Positions 27,321 through 35,219 of a DNA stretch of 64,000 bases are shown here, piece after piece; within the stretch, counting starts at the first letter, position 1, and the number at the start of each line of letters is the position of its first letter. The stretch is from the NCBI RefSeq assembly GCF_003863355.1, contig NZ_QQWG01000001.1:310001-374000 (forward strand). Reading direction: 5' to 3'. Under the pieces are notes generated by a model. That model saw only the letters and a list, made by a program, of their open reading frames with translations. It searched no databases and was not told the origin of the DNA. The translations under genes were made by a program, and so were the position numbers. This DNA is from Ancylomarina euxina. GTDB taxonomy: Bacteria > Bacteroidota > Bacteroidia > Bacteroidales > Marinifilaceae.

Positions 27321-29327
27321 TTAAATATTTAGTAGGGAAAAGCTGTCTTCTTTTTTGACTAATTCTGAAAATCTTCGTTTACTCAGTGGACGGCGAGGGA
27401 CTGTAAATGTAAAGGTACTTCCTTTATCAACCTCGCTTTGAACATTAAACCAACCGTTATTTTTTGCAAGAAAGTCACGACAGAGTGCTAAGCCAATTCC
27501 AGTTCCTTTTTCGTTGGCAGTTCCATCCGTTGTAAAGCCTTTGTGTATATTCTGAATTTGGTCTTTACGCATACCAACACCATTGTCGATAACCGATACA
27601 CTAACAAAGTGTTCCTTTACTTCGGTACGTATCTCTATAATTCCACTTTTATTGGTAAACTTAATGGCATTTGATATGAAGTTCCGAAGTACGGTATGTA
27701 CCATATTTCTATCACAAAAAACATCAATTTTATTATCGGTTGATGTAAAGATCTTAATGGATTTTATTTTTCCTAATTCCGAAAGTAATTCTAAGTTTGA
27801 AAGAATGATAGACTCTAAATCGACCATCTCTAAGCTCGGTGTAATTGAATGACTTTGGTTTCTGGCCCAAGCCAGTAGGTTTTCTAAAAGTTCGTACGAA
27901 TTATCAGCCGAATGGAATAAGGATCCCAAGAATTCTTTGGTTTCTTCTTCGGAAAGAACAAGATCTTCCTCAGTTAATAACATTCTAAGTCCGTTGCTAA
28001 TGTTACCAACCGATCCTCTCAAGTCATGAGCAATCAAAGAAAACATTTTATCTTTTGTCTCATTCGCTGTTTTTAATGCATCTTCACTTCTTTGGAGCGC
28101 CTCTTTTTTTTCGAACATTTCATCAGCATGCTGATCGGCCATGCTTTTTTCAAGTTGCAGAATTTCTCTTTGTTTCCGATTGTTTCTTATTCGAATAAAA
28201 AGGACGAAAAAACCAACAATGAGAGCAAGTAAAAGAGATAATCCAATGGTGTACTGTCGGAATATCTTAATGTCTTTGCTTTGATTGAGTTCTGTAAGTC
28301 TCTGATTTTCTATGTCTTTATTTCGTGTTGCCTGTTGAACTTCGAGATCGGTAATGTTATTGGTTTGCTGATCTCTAATAATAGAATCTTTATAGGCTTG
28401 AGCTTTCTGATAGGTGCTTAAAGCTTCAGAATATGATTTTTTATTTGTGTAATATTGAGATAGATAATCGTAATAGGAACTATAAAGACGATGCGATTTT
28501 AATTTCTTAGCAATAGCATGACCTTCTTTTAAGTGGGTAAGTGCCTTATCATTCTCATTATGCTTTAAATAAAGTACTCCCAGGTTTAACTCAAATAAAC
28601 CAACATTATAGTTTAAGCTATTGTCTCGATGATAACTAACAGCTTCTTTATAAACTTTAATTGCCTCTAAAATATTCCCCTTCTCAGTGTAAAAAGTTCC
28701 AAGGTTATTGAGAGCATCACAAACAAGTTCATCATCATTTAATTCTTTAGCAGATTCTAAACCTCTATTTAGAAAATCCAAAGCAAAAGTGTCCATGTTT
28801 CGAGACTTGTAATACAAACCCTTAAGACTTGTACACCTGGCTAAACCTTTTTTGTTTTGTAAAAGATTAAATGTAGAATTTGCCTCTTCACAGAATATAA
28901 AAGATTTTTTATAATTGCCCAATTGATGATAGACGATCCCCAACTGAAGAGTAATTTCTGCATTTATCTCCAAGAATTTATATTGCTCGGAAAATCGTTT
29001 GGCATCGAGAAGAAATTTTAAGGATTGATCATGTTGATTATTGATATGATAGGCACGGCCCAAATAATACATCGCTTTTGCAACCTGTTCGTTGTAGTCG
29101 AGATTTTTAGCCAAAGCCAGAGCTTCATTGGTTAGTTGAATGGCACGTGGAGTGTCAAATTCCCAATGAGCACGACTATACTCTAGAAAATTTTCTAACT
29201 TGTCTCTACCTGAGGTGTTTGCAGTGAGGTTTTTTAGGCTGTCAATTTTTGTTTGAGTTCCAGAATTGGCAATGCTTATCTTTACAATAAAACAGAGAAT
29301 GATGAATATGTAGGTAATTTTTTTCAC
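27321..29327 (-). CDS. Tetratricopeptide-repeat sensor histidine kinase
   Basis: A 668-aa membrane kinase. A signal-like N-terminus (1-20) leads into about seven TPR-type helix pairs (about 45-320; NNLGTFYTEKGNILEAIKVY and similar) in the periplasm, then a transmembrane segment (about 359-379), a coiled coil, the H box SLIAHDLRGSV with His434, and a HATPase domain with NFISNAIKFT (N box), DNGVGM and GTGIGLALC. No response regulator is adjacent, so its partner is elsewhere. The unusual feature is the repeat-based sensor region; a peptide or protein signal is possible. Such kinases are common in Bacteroidota. Confidence 0.9.
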   Translation of the reverse strand: MKKITYIFIILCFIVKISIANSGTQTKIDSLKNLTANTSGRDKLENFLEYSRAHWEFDTPRAIQLTNEALALAKNLDYNEQVAKAMYYLGRAYHINNQHDQSLKFLLDAKRFSEQYKFLEINAEITLQLGIVYHQLGNYKKSFIFCEEANSTFNLLQNKKGLARCTSLKGLYYKSRNMDTFALDFLNRGLESAKELNDDELVCDALNNLGTFYTEKGNILEAIKVYKEAVSYHRDNSLNYNVGLFELNLGVLYLKHNENDKALTHLKEGHAIAKKLKSHRLYSSYYDYLSQYYTNKKSYSEALSTYQKAQAYKDSIIRDQQTNNITDLEVQQATRNKDIENQRLTELNQSKDIKIFRQYTIGLSLLLALIVGFFVLFIRIRNNRKQREILQLEKSMADQHADEMFEKKEALQRSEDALKTANETKDKMFSLIAHDLRGSVGNISNGLRMLLTEEDLVLSEEETKEFLGSLFHSADNSYELLENLLAWARNQSHSITPSLEMVDLESIILSNLELLSELGKIKSIKIFTSTDNKIDVFCDRNMVHTVLRNFISNAIKFTNKSGIIEIRTEVKEHFVSVSVIDNGVGMRKDQIQNIHKGFTTDGTANEKGTGIGLALCRDFLAKNNGWFNVQSEVDKGSTFTFTVPRRPLSKRRFSELVKKEDSFSLLNI

Positions 29328-29504
29328 AAATATGAATGCATCTTTATATTAGTTCAATCAAATAAATGCCTTAGATCATTTCGGGCAAGTATGCTGTTTT
29401 ATAGTAAGATCAAGAACTAAAGGTTAAAATTTAAATTGCAATATATAACATTAATGTGATATTTTTTGATGTTCATCAGGATAATTTGATAACTCACAAA
29501 AAAG

Positions 29505-29540
29505 AAAGAGTGCTACGCAATATGCATAGCACTCTTTTAT
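29505..29540 (-). terminator. Rho-independent terminator after the outer-membrane barrel gene
   Basis: Stem AAAGAGTGCTA (29505-29515) with TAGCACTCTTT (29527-29537), followed on the minus strand by a T-rich tail. Confidence 0.85.
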
Positions 29541-29557
29541 AGTGAAAAGGCTTTTAG

Positions 29558-30631
29558 TTAAAAACGAACTAAGGTTAAACCAATGGTATATGGTGTTAAT
29601 TCTGGGCCTTTATTTTTTCTAAAGAAATCAGTCATACCGTAGCTTGCAAATAGATTGATTGCTCTATAACCCAAGCGAACTTGTGCACTGTAACGGAAAG
29701 CCTGCAGATTGTAATCGTCTCTGTCTTTGTCCTTATGGGTATTACCCTTTCTTTTATATTTGATCTTAGTGTGGGTTCCTAATCTCAAACCTCCAACTAG
29801 ACCTGCAGACATATGAATTTTGTGATCATTTTTAACAGGAATTTGGAACTCCATTAATAAAGGAACAGTCAAATATAGAGAAGTTAATTTAGATTTTTTC
29901 ACACTCCAATCGGGATTAATCGGATCTGGATAAATCATACCATCATCACCTTCTGATAAAGTAATGTTTTGATCGAAACGGTAATTGTTCCACTCCAAAC
30001 CCATACCCGTTACTAAGCCAATATTGGTTTTAGTCTTTTGCAAGCTGATATCGTATTGTAGGAAATTAAGGTTTACTGCTATTGATTTCGCTAGATTTAA
30101 ATCCATAAAATCATTATTCTTTGCTGGATAATTTGAATAATCAGAATTTGCAAATGCATTGATTCCCATTTCAAAGCCAGACCAGTGCCCCCTAAATGAT
30201 GGTTTCTTATAAGTTTTTGTTTCTTCATCCCATCGACGTACTTTCTCAATTCGGATTCGAGTACCGTGCCATCCATCAATGATATTAATTTGCTTGCGTC
30301 CAATTCGAATTTTTGTAGTATCTGAATCGTCTTCAAAATCGGCAAAGTTTCTTACCGAAACTTTAGTTCCTTTTGAATTTTCAACAACTTTAAGGAAATC
30401 CTTGTTTAAGACCTTTACTTCAGTTGTGTCTGAATAAGTACTTTTCTTTTTAAATTCAGTAGCTCGATATTCAGGCTTATTCACTGGCTTCTTTTTTTTA
30501 TTTGACCAGTTATCTTCAATAATAATTCTCTTCTTTTTTAGGCTGTCAGTTTTCAAACTGTCTGTTACAACCTGTGCCTGAGTTCCTAAAGCCAGGATTA
30601 ACACTAATGTTAATAGTAGGTATCGTTTCAT
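29558..30631 (-). CDS. Outer-membrane beta-barrel protein of a sigma-factor operon
   Basis: A 357-aa exported protein: signal peptide MKRYLLLTLVLILALGTQAQ, a charged linker (about 30-135) with KKKKPVNKPEY, and a C-terminal part of alternating hydrophobic strands (SGFEMGINAFANSDYSN, LGLEWNNYRF, FRYSAQVRLGYRAINLFASYG) that ends in an aromatic-rich strand closing with VRF, as expected of a PorT/OmpW-like barrel. It is encoded behind an anti-sigma and an ECF sigma gene on the same strand, so it is probably either the target or the sensor of that circuit. The function of the barrel is unknown. Confidence 0.78.
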   Translation of the reverse strand: MKRYLLLTLVLILALGTQAQVVTDSLKTDSLKKKRIIIEDNWSNKKKKPVNKPEYRATEFKKKSTYSDTTEVKVLNKDFLKVVENSKGTKVSVRNFADFEDDSDTTKIRIGRKQINIIDGWHGTRIRIEKVRRWDEETKTYKKPSFRGHWSGFEMGINAFANSDYSNYPAKNNDFMDLNLAKSIAVNLNFLQYDISLQKTKTNIGLVTGMGLEWNNYRFDQNITLSEGDDGMIYPDPINPDWSVKKSKLTSLYLTVPLLMEFQIPVKNDHKIHMSAGLVGGLRLGTHTKIKYKRKGNTHKDKDRDDYNLQAFRYSAQVRLGYRAINLFASYGMTDFFRKNKGPELTPYTIGLTLVRF

Positions 30632-30821
30632 ATCGTTAAAATTTCAGTCGTTTATTAAAAAGAGAATCTAAAAGAGACTCTTTCGAACCAATAGATGTAT
30701 GTCTTAAATTATTTGATTGTAATCTGATCAGATCTTAATTTCTACTTGAATAAAGTTTAAAATCAATAATAAGACGAAGAAGTATTAGATTTGTTACAAG
30801 GAGAATGATCTTATGTGAAAA

Positions 30822-31907
30822 TTACTTCACAGGGGTAGAAAAACCAATACCTAAAGTATTGAATGCGACTCTTGTTTTATCCGTTTTAGGATCGTATTTT
30901 TTCTCAAGATTAATTTTTTTACCAGCGAGTTTACCAATTTGACTTACACCATAGCTTGCAATTTTAAGCAGCGTTGATTTTTCTTTGACTTCATCGTCTC
31001 CTTTACTCGCTCTCCATGATAGTCCAAGCATAGCAAGGCCTGTATTTTGAATCTCGGTAGGGATCTTTTTTTCGGTGATATCAATATTTATTTCTGGCAA
31101 ATCTGTATTCTTGATCGCAAGGGTTTTACTTTCTGCAAGTAGTTGTTTAACGTCAACCTTATCAATAGACTTCTTAGTTGAAACATCAGCTCTGATAGGA
31201 AGAGCATCCATTTTTATAATCTGTTTATTTTGAATTTTACCTTTGACTGCTGGCTCTGAAGTTTTCTTATCTTTTTTTTGCTTTTTATTATTTTCTACAC
31301 TTTTTAAAGTGCTAATTTCTTTTGTGATATTTGTTTTTACGGAATCAGATGCTGTAATCTGCATGCTTGTATTCTGAGAAACTTGCTCATTTTTTAAGCC
31401 AGTTGGGTTATTTTCAAGCTCACTTGTCCAAACACTAAATAGAATGGCAATTGAGGCTGCAGTAGCAAGAGTGGTATAAACAAATTGTCTGATGATAATT
31501 GTTTTGTTTCTCTTTTTAAGATTTTTCTTGTTCTTAAATACATTGGAAACATCAGCTTCAAGTTTTGTTTTGTGATAAAGTGCAAGATCTTTCGCTTTAT
31601 CTGGATTTGAGATAACAAATTCTTCAAAAGCTTTAGATTCATACGAATCTAAATCACCTTCAAGTTGTGCAATACAAAAGTCATCGAAATTTTCTTTAAA
31701 AGGAATGTCTTTTAAATGAACTGCTTTTTCGGATACAGTCTCTGCTTCACATTTTAGATCCATGTCCATCATTTCATCCAATTCCTCTTTTAAATCAGGG
31801 TTTTGAGCAAGAAACGACTCCAATGCCAGCTTATCCTTGGCACTGATTTCTCCTTCTATATAATCGAGGAAGAATTCTTCGTAGTTGTTTCGTGTAATGA
31901 GGTTCAT
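30822..31907 (-). CDS. Probable anti-sigma factor with duplicated N-terminal motif
   Basis: A 361-aa protein. The cytoplasmic N-terminus carries two similar helical units: FFLDYIEGEISAKDKLALESF (9-33 region) and FCIAQLEGDLDSYESKAFEEF (77-97 region), each followed by NPD(L/K). This ‘x-L/I-EG-x-I/L-S’ pattern is that of zinc-less anti-sigma domains. A transmembrane segment lies at about 142-160, and the rest is a Lys/Ser-rich periplasmic region ending in a conserved-looking FNTLGIGFSTPVK. It lies 41 bp after the sigma gene. The name anti-sigma rests on position and motif, not on homology to a studied protein. Confidence 0.72.
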   Translation of the reverse strand: MNLITRNNYEEFFLDYIEGEISAKDKLALESFLAQNPDLKEELDEMMDMDLKCEAETVSEKAVHLKDIPFKENFDDFCIAQLEGDLDSYESKAFEEFVISNPDKAKDLALYHKTKLEADVSNVFKNKKNLKKRNKTIIIRQFVYTTLATAASIAILFSVWTSELENNPTGLKNEQVSQNTSMQITASDSVKTNITKEISTLKSVENNKKQKKDKKTSEPAVKGKIQNKQIIKMDALPIRADVSTKKSIDKVDVKQLLAESKTLAIKNTDLPEINIDITEKKIPTEIQNTGLAMLGLSWRASKGDDEVKEKSTLLKIASYGVSQIGKLAGKKINLEKKYDPKTDKTRVAFNTLGIGFSTPVK

Positions 31908-31948
31908 AATTTACTTTCTGTCTTCTATTATTTGAATCTTAATCCTGT

Positions 31949-32434
31949 TTAAATGATACTTTCCATATGGCCTATATACTCTTTCATCTTCTTTCGTGCT
32001 CTATAAATATAGACCTTAACCTGCGATTCACTGAGCTCAGTTATGTCCGCAATTTCCTGATAGTTATAACCTTCATAATCTCGAAGTAAAACGACTGATC
32101 GTTGAATATCTGATAGCCTTTCCAATGCCTGATCTAGGATCTCTTTCAAGTCGGTATAATGTTGCGAGTGTGAATAAGCACTGATATCCACCTGATCAAA
32201 ATCTTCTTTTCGTTTTTCTCGCCTAATTAAATCAATCATTGTTCTATAGGCCGTTGTATACAAATACGATTTTACTTTCAGAAAATTGATATTATCCACA
32301 TTCCGCCAAAGTTTTTCGAAACTATCTTGTACAATATCACGCGCCTTATCCTCATCTTTTATGTTTTTTAGGATAAAACGATATACTCCATCAGAGTGTT
32401 GATCGACGCTTATATTGTACTCTTCTAGTTTCAT
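31949..32434 (-). CDS. ECF-type RNA polymerase sigma-70 factor
   Basis: A 161-aa ECF sigma factor. Region 2 spans about 10-75 (EDKARDIVQDSFEKLWRNVDNI, KSYLYTTAYRTMIDLIRREKR) and region 4 about 100-150 with the helix-turn-helix YQEIADITELSESQVKVYIYRARKKM. Length fits group ECF factors without extra domains. It heads an operon with a predicted membrane anti-sigma and an outer-membrane barrel, a standard layout for surface signalling. The signal is unknown. No FecR-like domain or SusC receptor is in the operon, so it is not a polysaccharide-utilisation type switch. Confidence 0.92.
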   Translation of the reverse strand: MKLEEYNISVDQHSDGVYRFILKNIKDEDKARDIVQDSFEKLWRNVDNINFLKVKSYLYTTAYRTMIDLIRREKRKEDFDQVDISAYSHSQHYTDLKEILDQALERLSDIQRSVVLLRDYEGYNYQEIADITELSESQVKVYIYRARKKMKEYIGHMESII

Positions 32435-32602
32435 AGGTATTCTTCTCTAAAACGAATGGCTTTTTAAAAAGTTACAGACTCCAGAATAAAATTTAAAAAA
32501 TTAATTCGCAGGCTTTAATTTTGATCAGTTTTTGTTTTTTATCTTCGTACTAAATACCATTTTGTAAATTCATCCCAATTTAAACATAAAATTTCAATTG
32601 AT

Positions 32603-33421
32603 ATGAAGAAGCAAATTTATAGCGTCCTTGTTTTTGCATTAATTTTAGGTGCTTGTACTAACTCAAATACAGCAGTAAAGCCAGAAACAAATAAGCAAAA
32701 CGATTATTTAACGATGTCGACCCTATGGTATCAGAGAGCTTCGGAATGCAGAGCTTTATACTATCAGGCATTTAATTTTGCTAAACACTCTTTAGTAGTA
32801 AATTTGGCTGAATCTAAGAATGATAAACCCCAAGCAGTTGTTGTTGATATAGATGAAACCGTCTTGGATAATAGTCCTTTTGAGGCTTACTCGGTAAGAA
32901 CGGGAAAGTCGTATTCTGAAGAATTATGGCATGAATGGACAGATAAAGCAGGAGCACAAGCAACTCCAGGCTCACTAGAGTTTTTAAAGTTTGCTGAGTC
33001 AAAAGGTGTTGAGACTTTTTATATTTCGAATCGATCTGTGAGTGAAACCGCGGTAACACTTCAAAACCTTAAAGCCTTAGGTTTTCCTTTTGCTGATGAG
33101 GCCCATATGCTATTAAAAACAGATACCAGTATTAAAACGGTGCGAAGAAATAAAGTTTCAGAAACACATGAGATCCTAATATTGGCAGGCGATAACATTG
33201 GAGATTTCGATGAACTTTTCGAAGATCGGAACCAGAATTTTGGCTTTGAAACTGTAGATGCTCATCGAGCTGATTTTGGTAAGCGTTTTATTATTTTGCC
33301 AAATCCGATGTACGGTTCGTGGGAGAGAGTCGCCTTTAAAGGGCAAAGAGGATTAAATCCAGAGCAAAAAAATGAGCTTAGAAAAGAAGCTTTATTGGGA
33401 TATAAAGAATTGGGCAATTAA
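32603..33421 (+). CDS. 5'-nucleotidase, lipoprotein e(P4) family
   Basis: A 272-aa outer-membrane lipoprotein phosphatase of the HAD class C type. The signal peptide ends in the lipobox LGAC (Cys18), followed by TNSNTA. The catalytic motif VVDIDETVLDN (80-90) supplies the two aspartates (82 and 84), WYQRASECRALYYQAF is the family's N-terminal helix, and ILAGDNIGDFDELF is the final metal motif. In Haemophilus, e(P4) removes phosphate from NMN and other nucleotides so that the nucleoside can be imported. The gene is transcribed alone and ends at a shared terminator. Confidence 0.92.
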   Translation: MKKQIYSVLVFALILGACTNSNTAVKPETNKQNDYLTMSTLWYQRASECRALYYQAFNFAKHSLVVNLAESKNDKPQAVVVDIDETVLDNSPFEAYSVRTGKSYSEELWHEWTDKAGAQATPGSLEFLKFAESKGVETFYISNRSVSETAVTLQNLKALGFPFADEAHMLLKTDTSIKTVRRNKVSETHEILILAGDNIGDFDELFEDRNQNFGFETVDAHRADFGKRFIILPNPMYGSWERVAFKGQRGLNPEQKNELRKEALLGYKELGN

Positions 33422-33446
33422 TCTCTAGCAGATTTCTATATAAAAG

Positions 33447-33484
33447 AAAACCTCTCAACTAATTAAGCTGAGAGGTTTTTTTTA
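33447..33484. terminator. Bidirectional terminator between the phosphatase and aldehyde dehydrogenase genes
   Basis: Perfect stem AAAACCTCTCA (33447-33457) with TGAGAGGTTTT (33469-33479) and T tract; serves both converging genes. Confidence 0.9.
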
Positions 33485-33501
33485 AAATATATGACGTTCT
33501 C

Positions 33502-35034
33502 TTAAAGATCGAACTTGATACCTTGAGCTAAAGGTAAGTCTGTGCCATAGTTAATCGTATTGGTTTGTCGACGCATATATGTCTTCCAGGAATCAGAACC
33601 AGATTCACGTCCGCCACCAGTTTCTTTTTCACCACCAAAGGCGCCACCAATTTCAGCACCCGAGGTGCCAATATTTACGTTGGCAATTCCACAATCGCTA
33701 CCCACAGTTGAAAGGAAAGTTTGCGCTTCTCTCATATTCATTGTAAAGATAGACGATGATAATCCTTGAGGAACATTATTATGCATATCAATAGCTTCAT
33801 CAAGGGTTTTGTATTTCATGATGTATAGAACAGGAACGAACGATTCATCCTGAACAATTTGCCAATGGTTTTCAACCTCACAGAAAGTAGGTAACACATA
33901 GTTGCCTTCTAGAACTTTATCCCCAAAGACAATTTTACCACCCGCTTTTTTGACTTCTGCAATAGCCGTTTCATAAACTTCAACGGCATCTTTATCGATA
34001 ACTGGACCAACCAGAGTATCCGGATTAAGTGGATTACCAATTTTTTTCTCAACTTGTGCATAAGCACTCAATAGACGATTCTTTACGTCATCGTAAATGT
34101 CTTCATGAATAATCAATCGACGCGTAGAAGTACATCTCTGTCCAGCCGTACCTACTGATCCGAATACAATACCTGGAATCGCTATATTTAAATCTGCTGT
34201 AGGAGCAACAATAATAGCGTTGTTTCCACCTAACTCAGCAATTGTTCTTCCCAAGCGAGCTCCAACTTTTTCAGCAACACGTTTTCCAATAGCTGTAGAT
34301 CCTGTAACCGAGATAAGAGGTACACGCTTGTCTTCGATAAAATTATCCCCCATTACTGATGATTTTGCAACGACAAGGTTGAAAACACCTTCAGGAACAT
34401 CGTTATCTTTTAATACTTTTTGGATAATATTCTGACAAGCCAGTGCACATAAAGGAACTTTTGAACTTGGTTTCCAAATCACGACATCACCACAAACAGC
34501 CGCAATCATCGCATTCCATGCCCAAACAGCTACGGGGAAATTAAAGGCGGAAATGACACCGACTACACCAAGTGGATGGTATTGGTCCATCATCTTATGA
34601 TCTGGACGTTCGGAATGCATGGTGAAACCATAAAGCTGACGGGAAAGACCGACAGCAAAATCACAAATATCAATCATCTCTTGAACTTCGCCTAAACCTT
34701 CCTGGTAGATTTTACCCATTTCGAAACTGACTAATTTTCCCAGATCTTCTTTATTTTCTCGGAGGGCATTCCCAATTTGTCTTACAACTTCCCCTCTGGC
34801 AGGAGCTGGAATTTTACGCCAGATTTTAAAAGCATCTTGTGCTGTATTTAATACTGTTTCGTAATCGTTGATATCGGCATTAATAACTTTGGCTATCTCT
34901 GAATTATCAATTGGAGAATAAGAACTTGTTGTATTCCCTTTACAATCGAACCACTGAGTTCCTGTTGTTACGCCAGAATTGATTTCTGAGATGCCTAAAC
35001 GTTTTAGACTTTCTTTTATTCCAAAATCTGTCAT
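33502..35034 (-). CDS. Aldehyde dehydrogenase of the ALDH7 (antiquitin / aminoadipate-semialdehyde) type
   Basis: A 510-aa NAD(P)-dependent aldehyde dehydrogenase. Seen: PFNFPVAVWAWNAMIA-type nucleotide region (VISAFNFPVAVWAWN), the glutamate motif ELGGNNAIIV, and the catalytic cysteine in GTAGQRCTSTRR. The C-terminus with NVNIGTSGAEIGGAFGGEKETGGGRESGSDSWK-like spacing is the ALDH7 signature rather than that of betaine or succinate-semialdehyde dehydrogenases. These enzymes oxidise alpha-aminoadipic semialdehyde or piperideine-6-carboxylate in lysine breakdown. No other lysine gene is adjacent, so the physiological role remains open. Confidence 0.9.
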   Translation of the reverse strand: MTDFGIKESLKRLGISEINSGVTTGTQWFDCKGNTTSSYSPIDNSEIAKVINADINDYETVLNTAQDAFKIWRKIPAPARGEVVRQIGNALRENKEDLGKLVSFEMGKIYQEGLGEVQEMIDICDFAVGLSRQLYGFTMHSERPDHKMMDQYHPLGVVGVISAFNFPVAVWAWNAMIAAVCGDVVIWKPSSKVPLCALACQNIIQKVLKDNDVPEGVFNLVVAKSSVMGDNFIEDKRVPLISVTGSTAIGKRVAEKVGARLGRTIAELGGNNAIIVAPTADLNIAIPGIVFGSVGTAGQRCTSTRRLIIHEDIYDDVKNRLLSAYAQVEKKIGNPLNPDTLVGPVIDKDAVEVYETAIAEVKKAGGKIVFGDKVLEGNYVLPTFCEVENHWQIVQDESFVPVLYIMKYKTLDEAIDMHNNVPQGLSSSIFTMNMREAQTFLSTVGSDCGIANVNIGTSGAEIGGAFGGEKETGGGRESGSDSWKTYMRRQTNTINYGTDLPLAQGIKFDL

Positions 35035-35164
35035 GATATTTTTGAGTTTTTTGGTTTCAAAATATTATCCTTATTTAATCTGTTTAAATTAAGAAAGATT
35101 TTAAATAAGGAGTATGATATTTGTCATGTGCTTGATTTATCATGATTTGACCAACTCTGGAAAA

Positions 35165-35197
35165 TAAAAAACCCGATAGTATTAGTTATCGGGTTTC
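35165..35197 (-). terminator. Rho-independent terminator after the MMPL/RND exporter gene
   Basis: Stem AAACCCGATA (35170-35179) with TATCGGGTTT (35188-35197); on the minus strand followed by a T tract. Confidence 0.87.
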
Positions 35198-35219
35198 TCT
35201 TATTAATTATGAATTAAGC

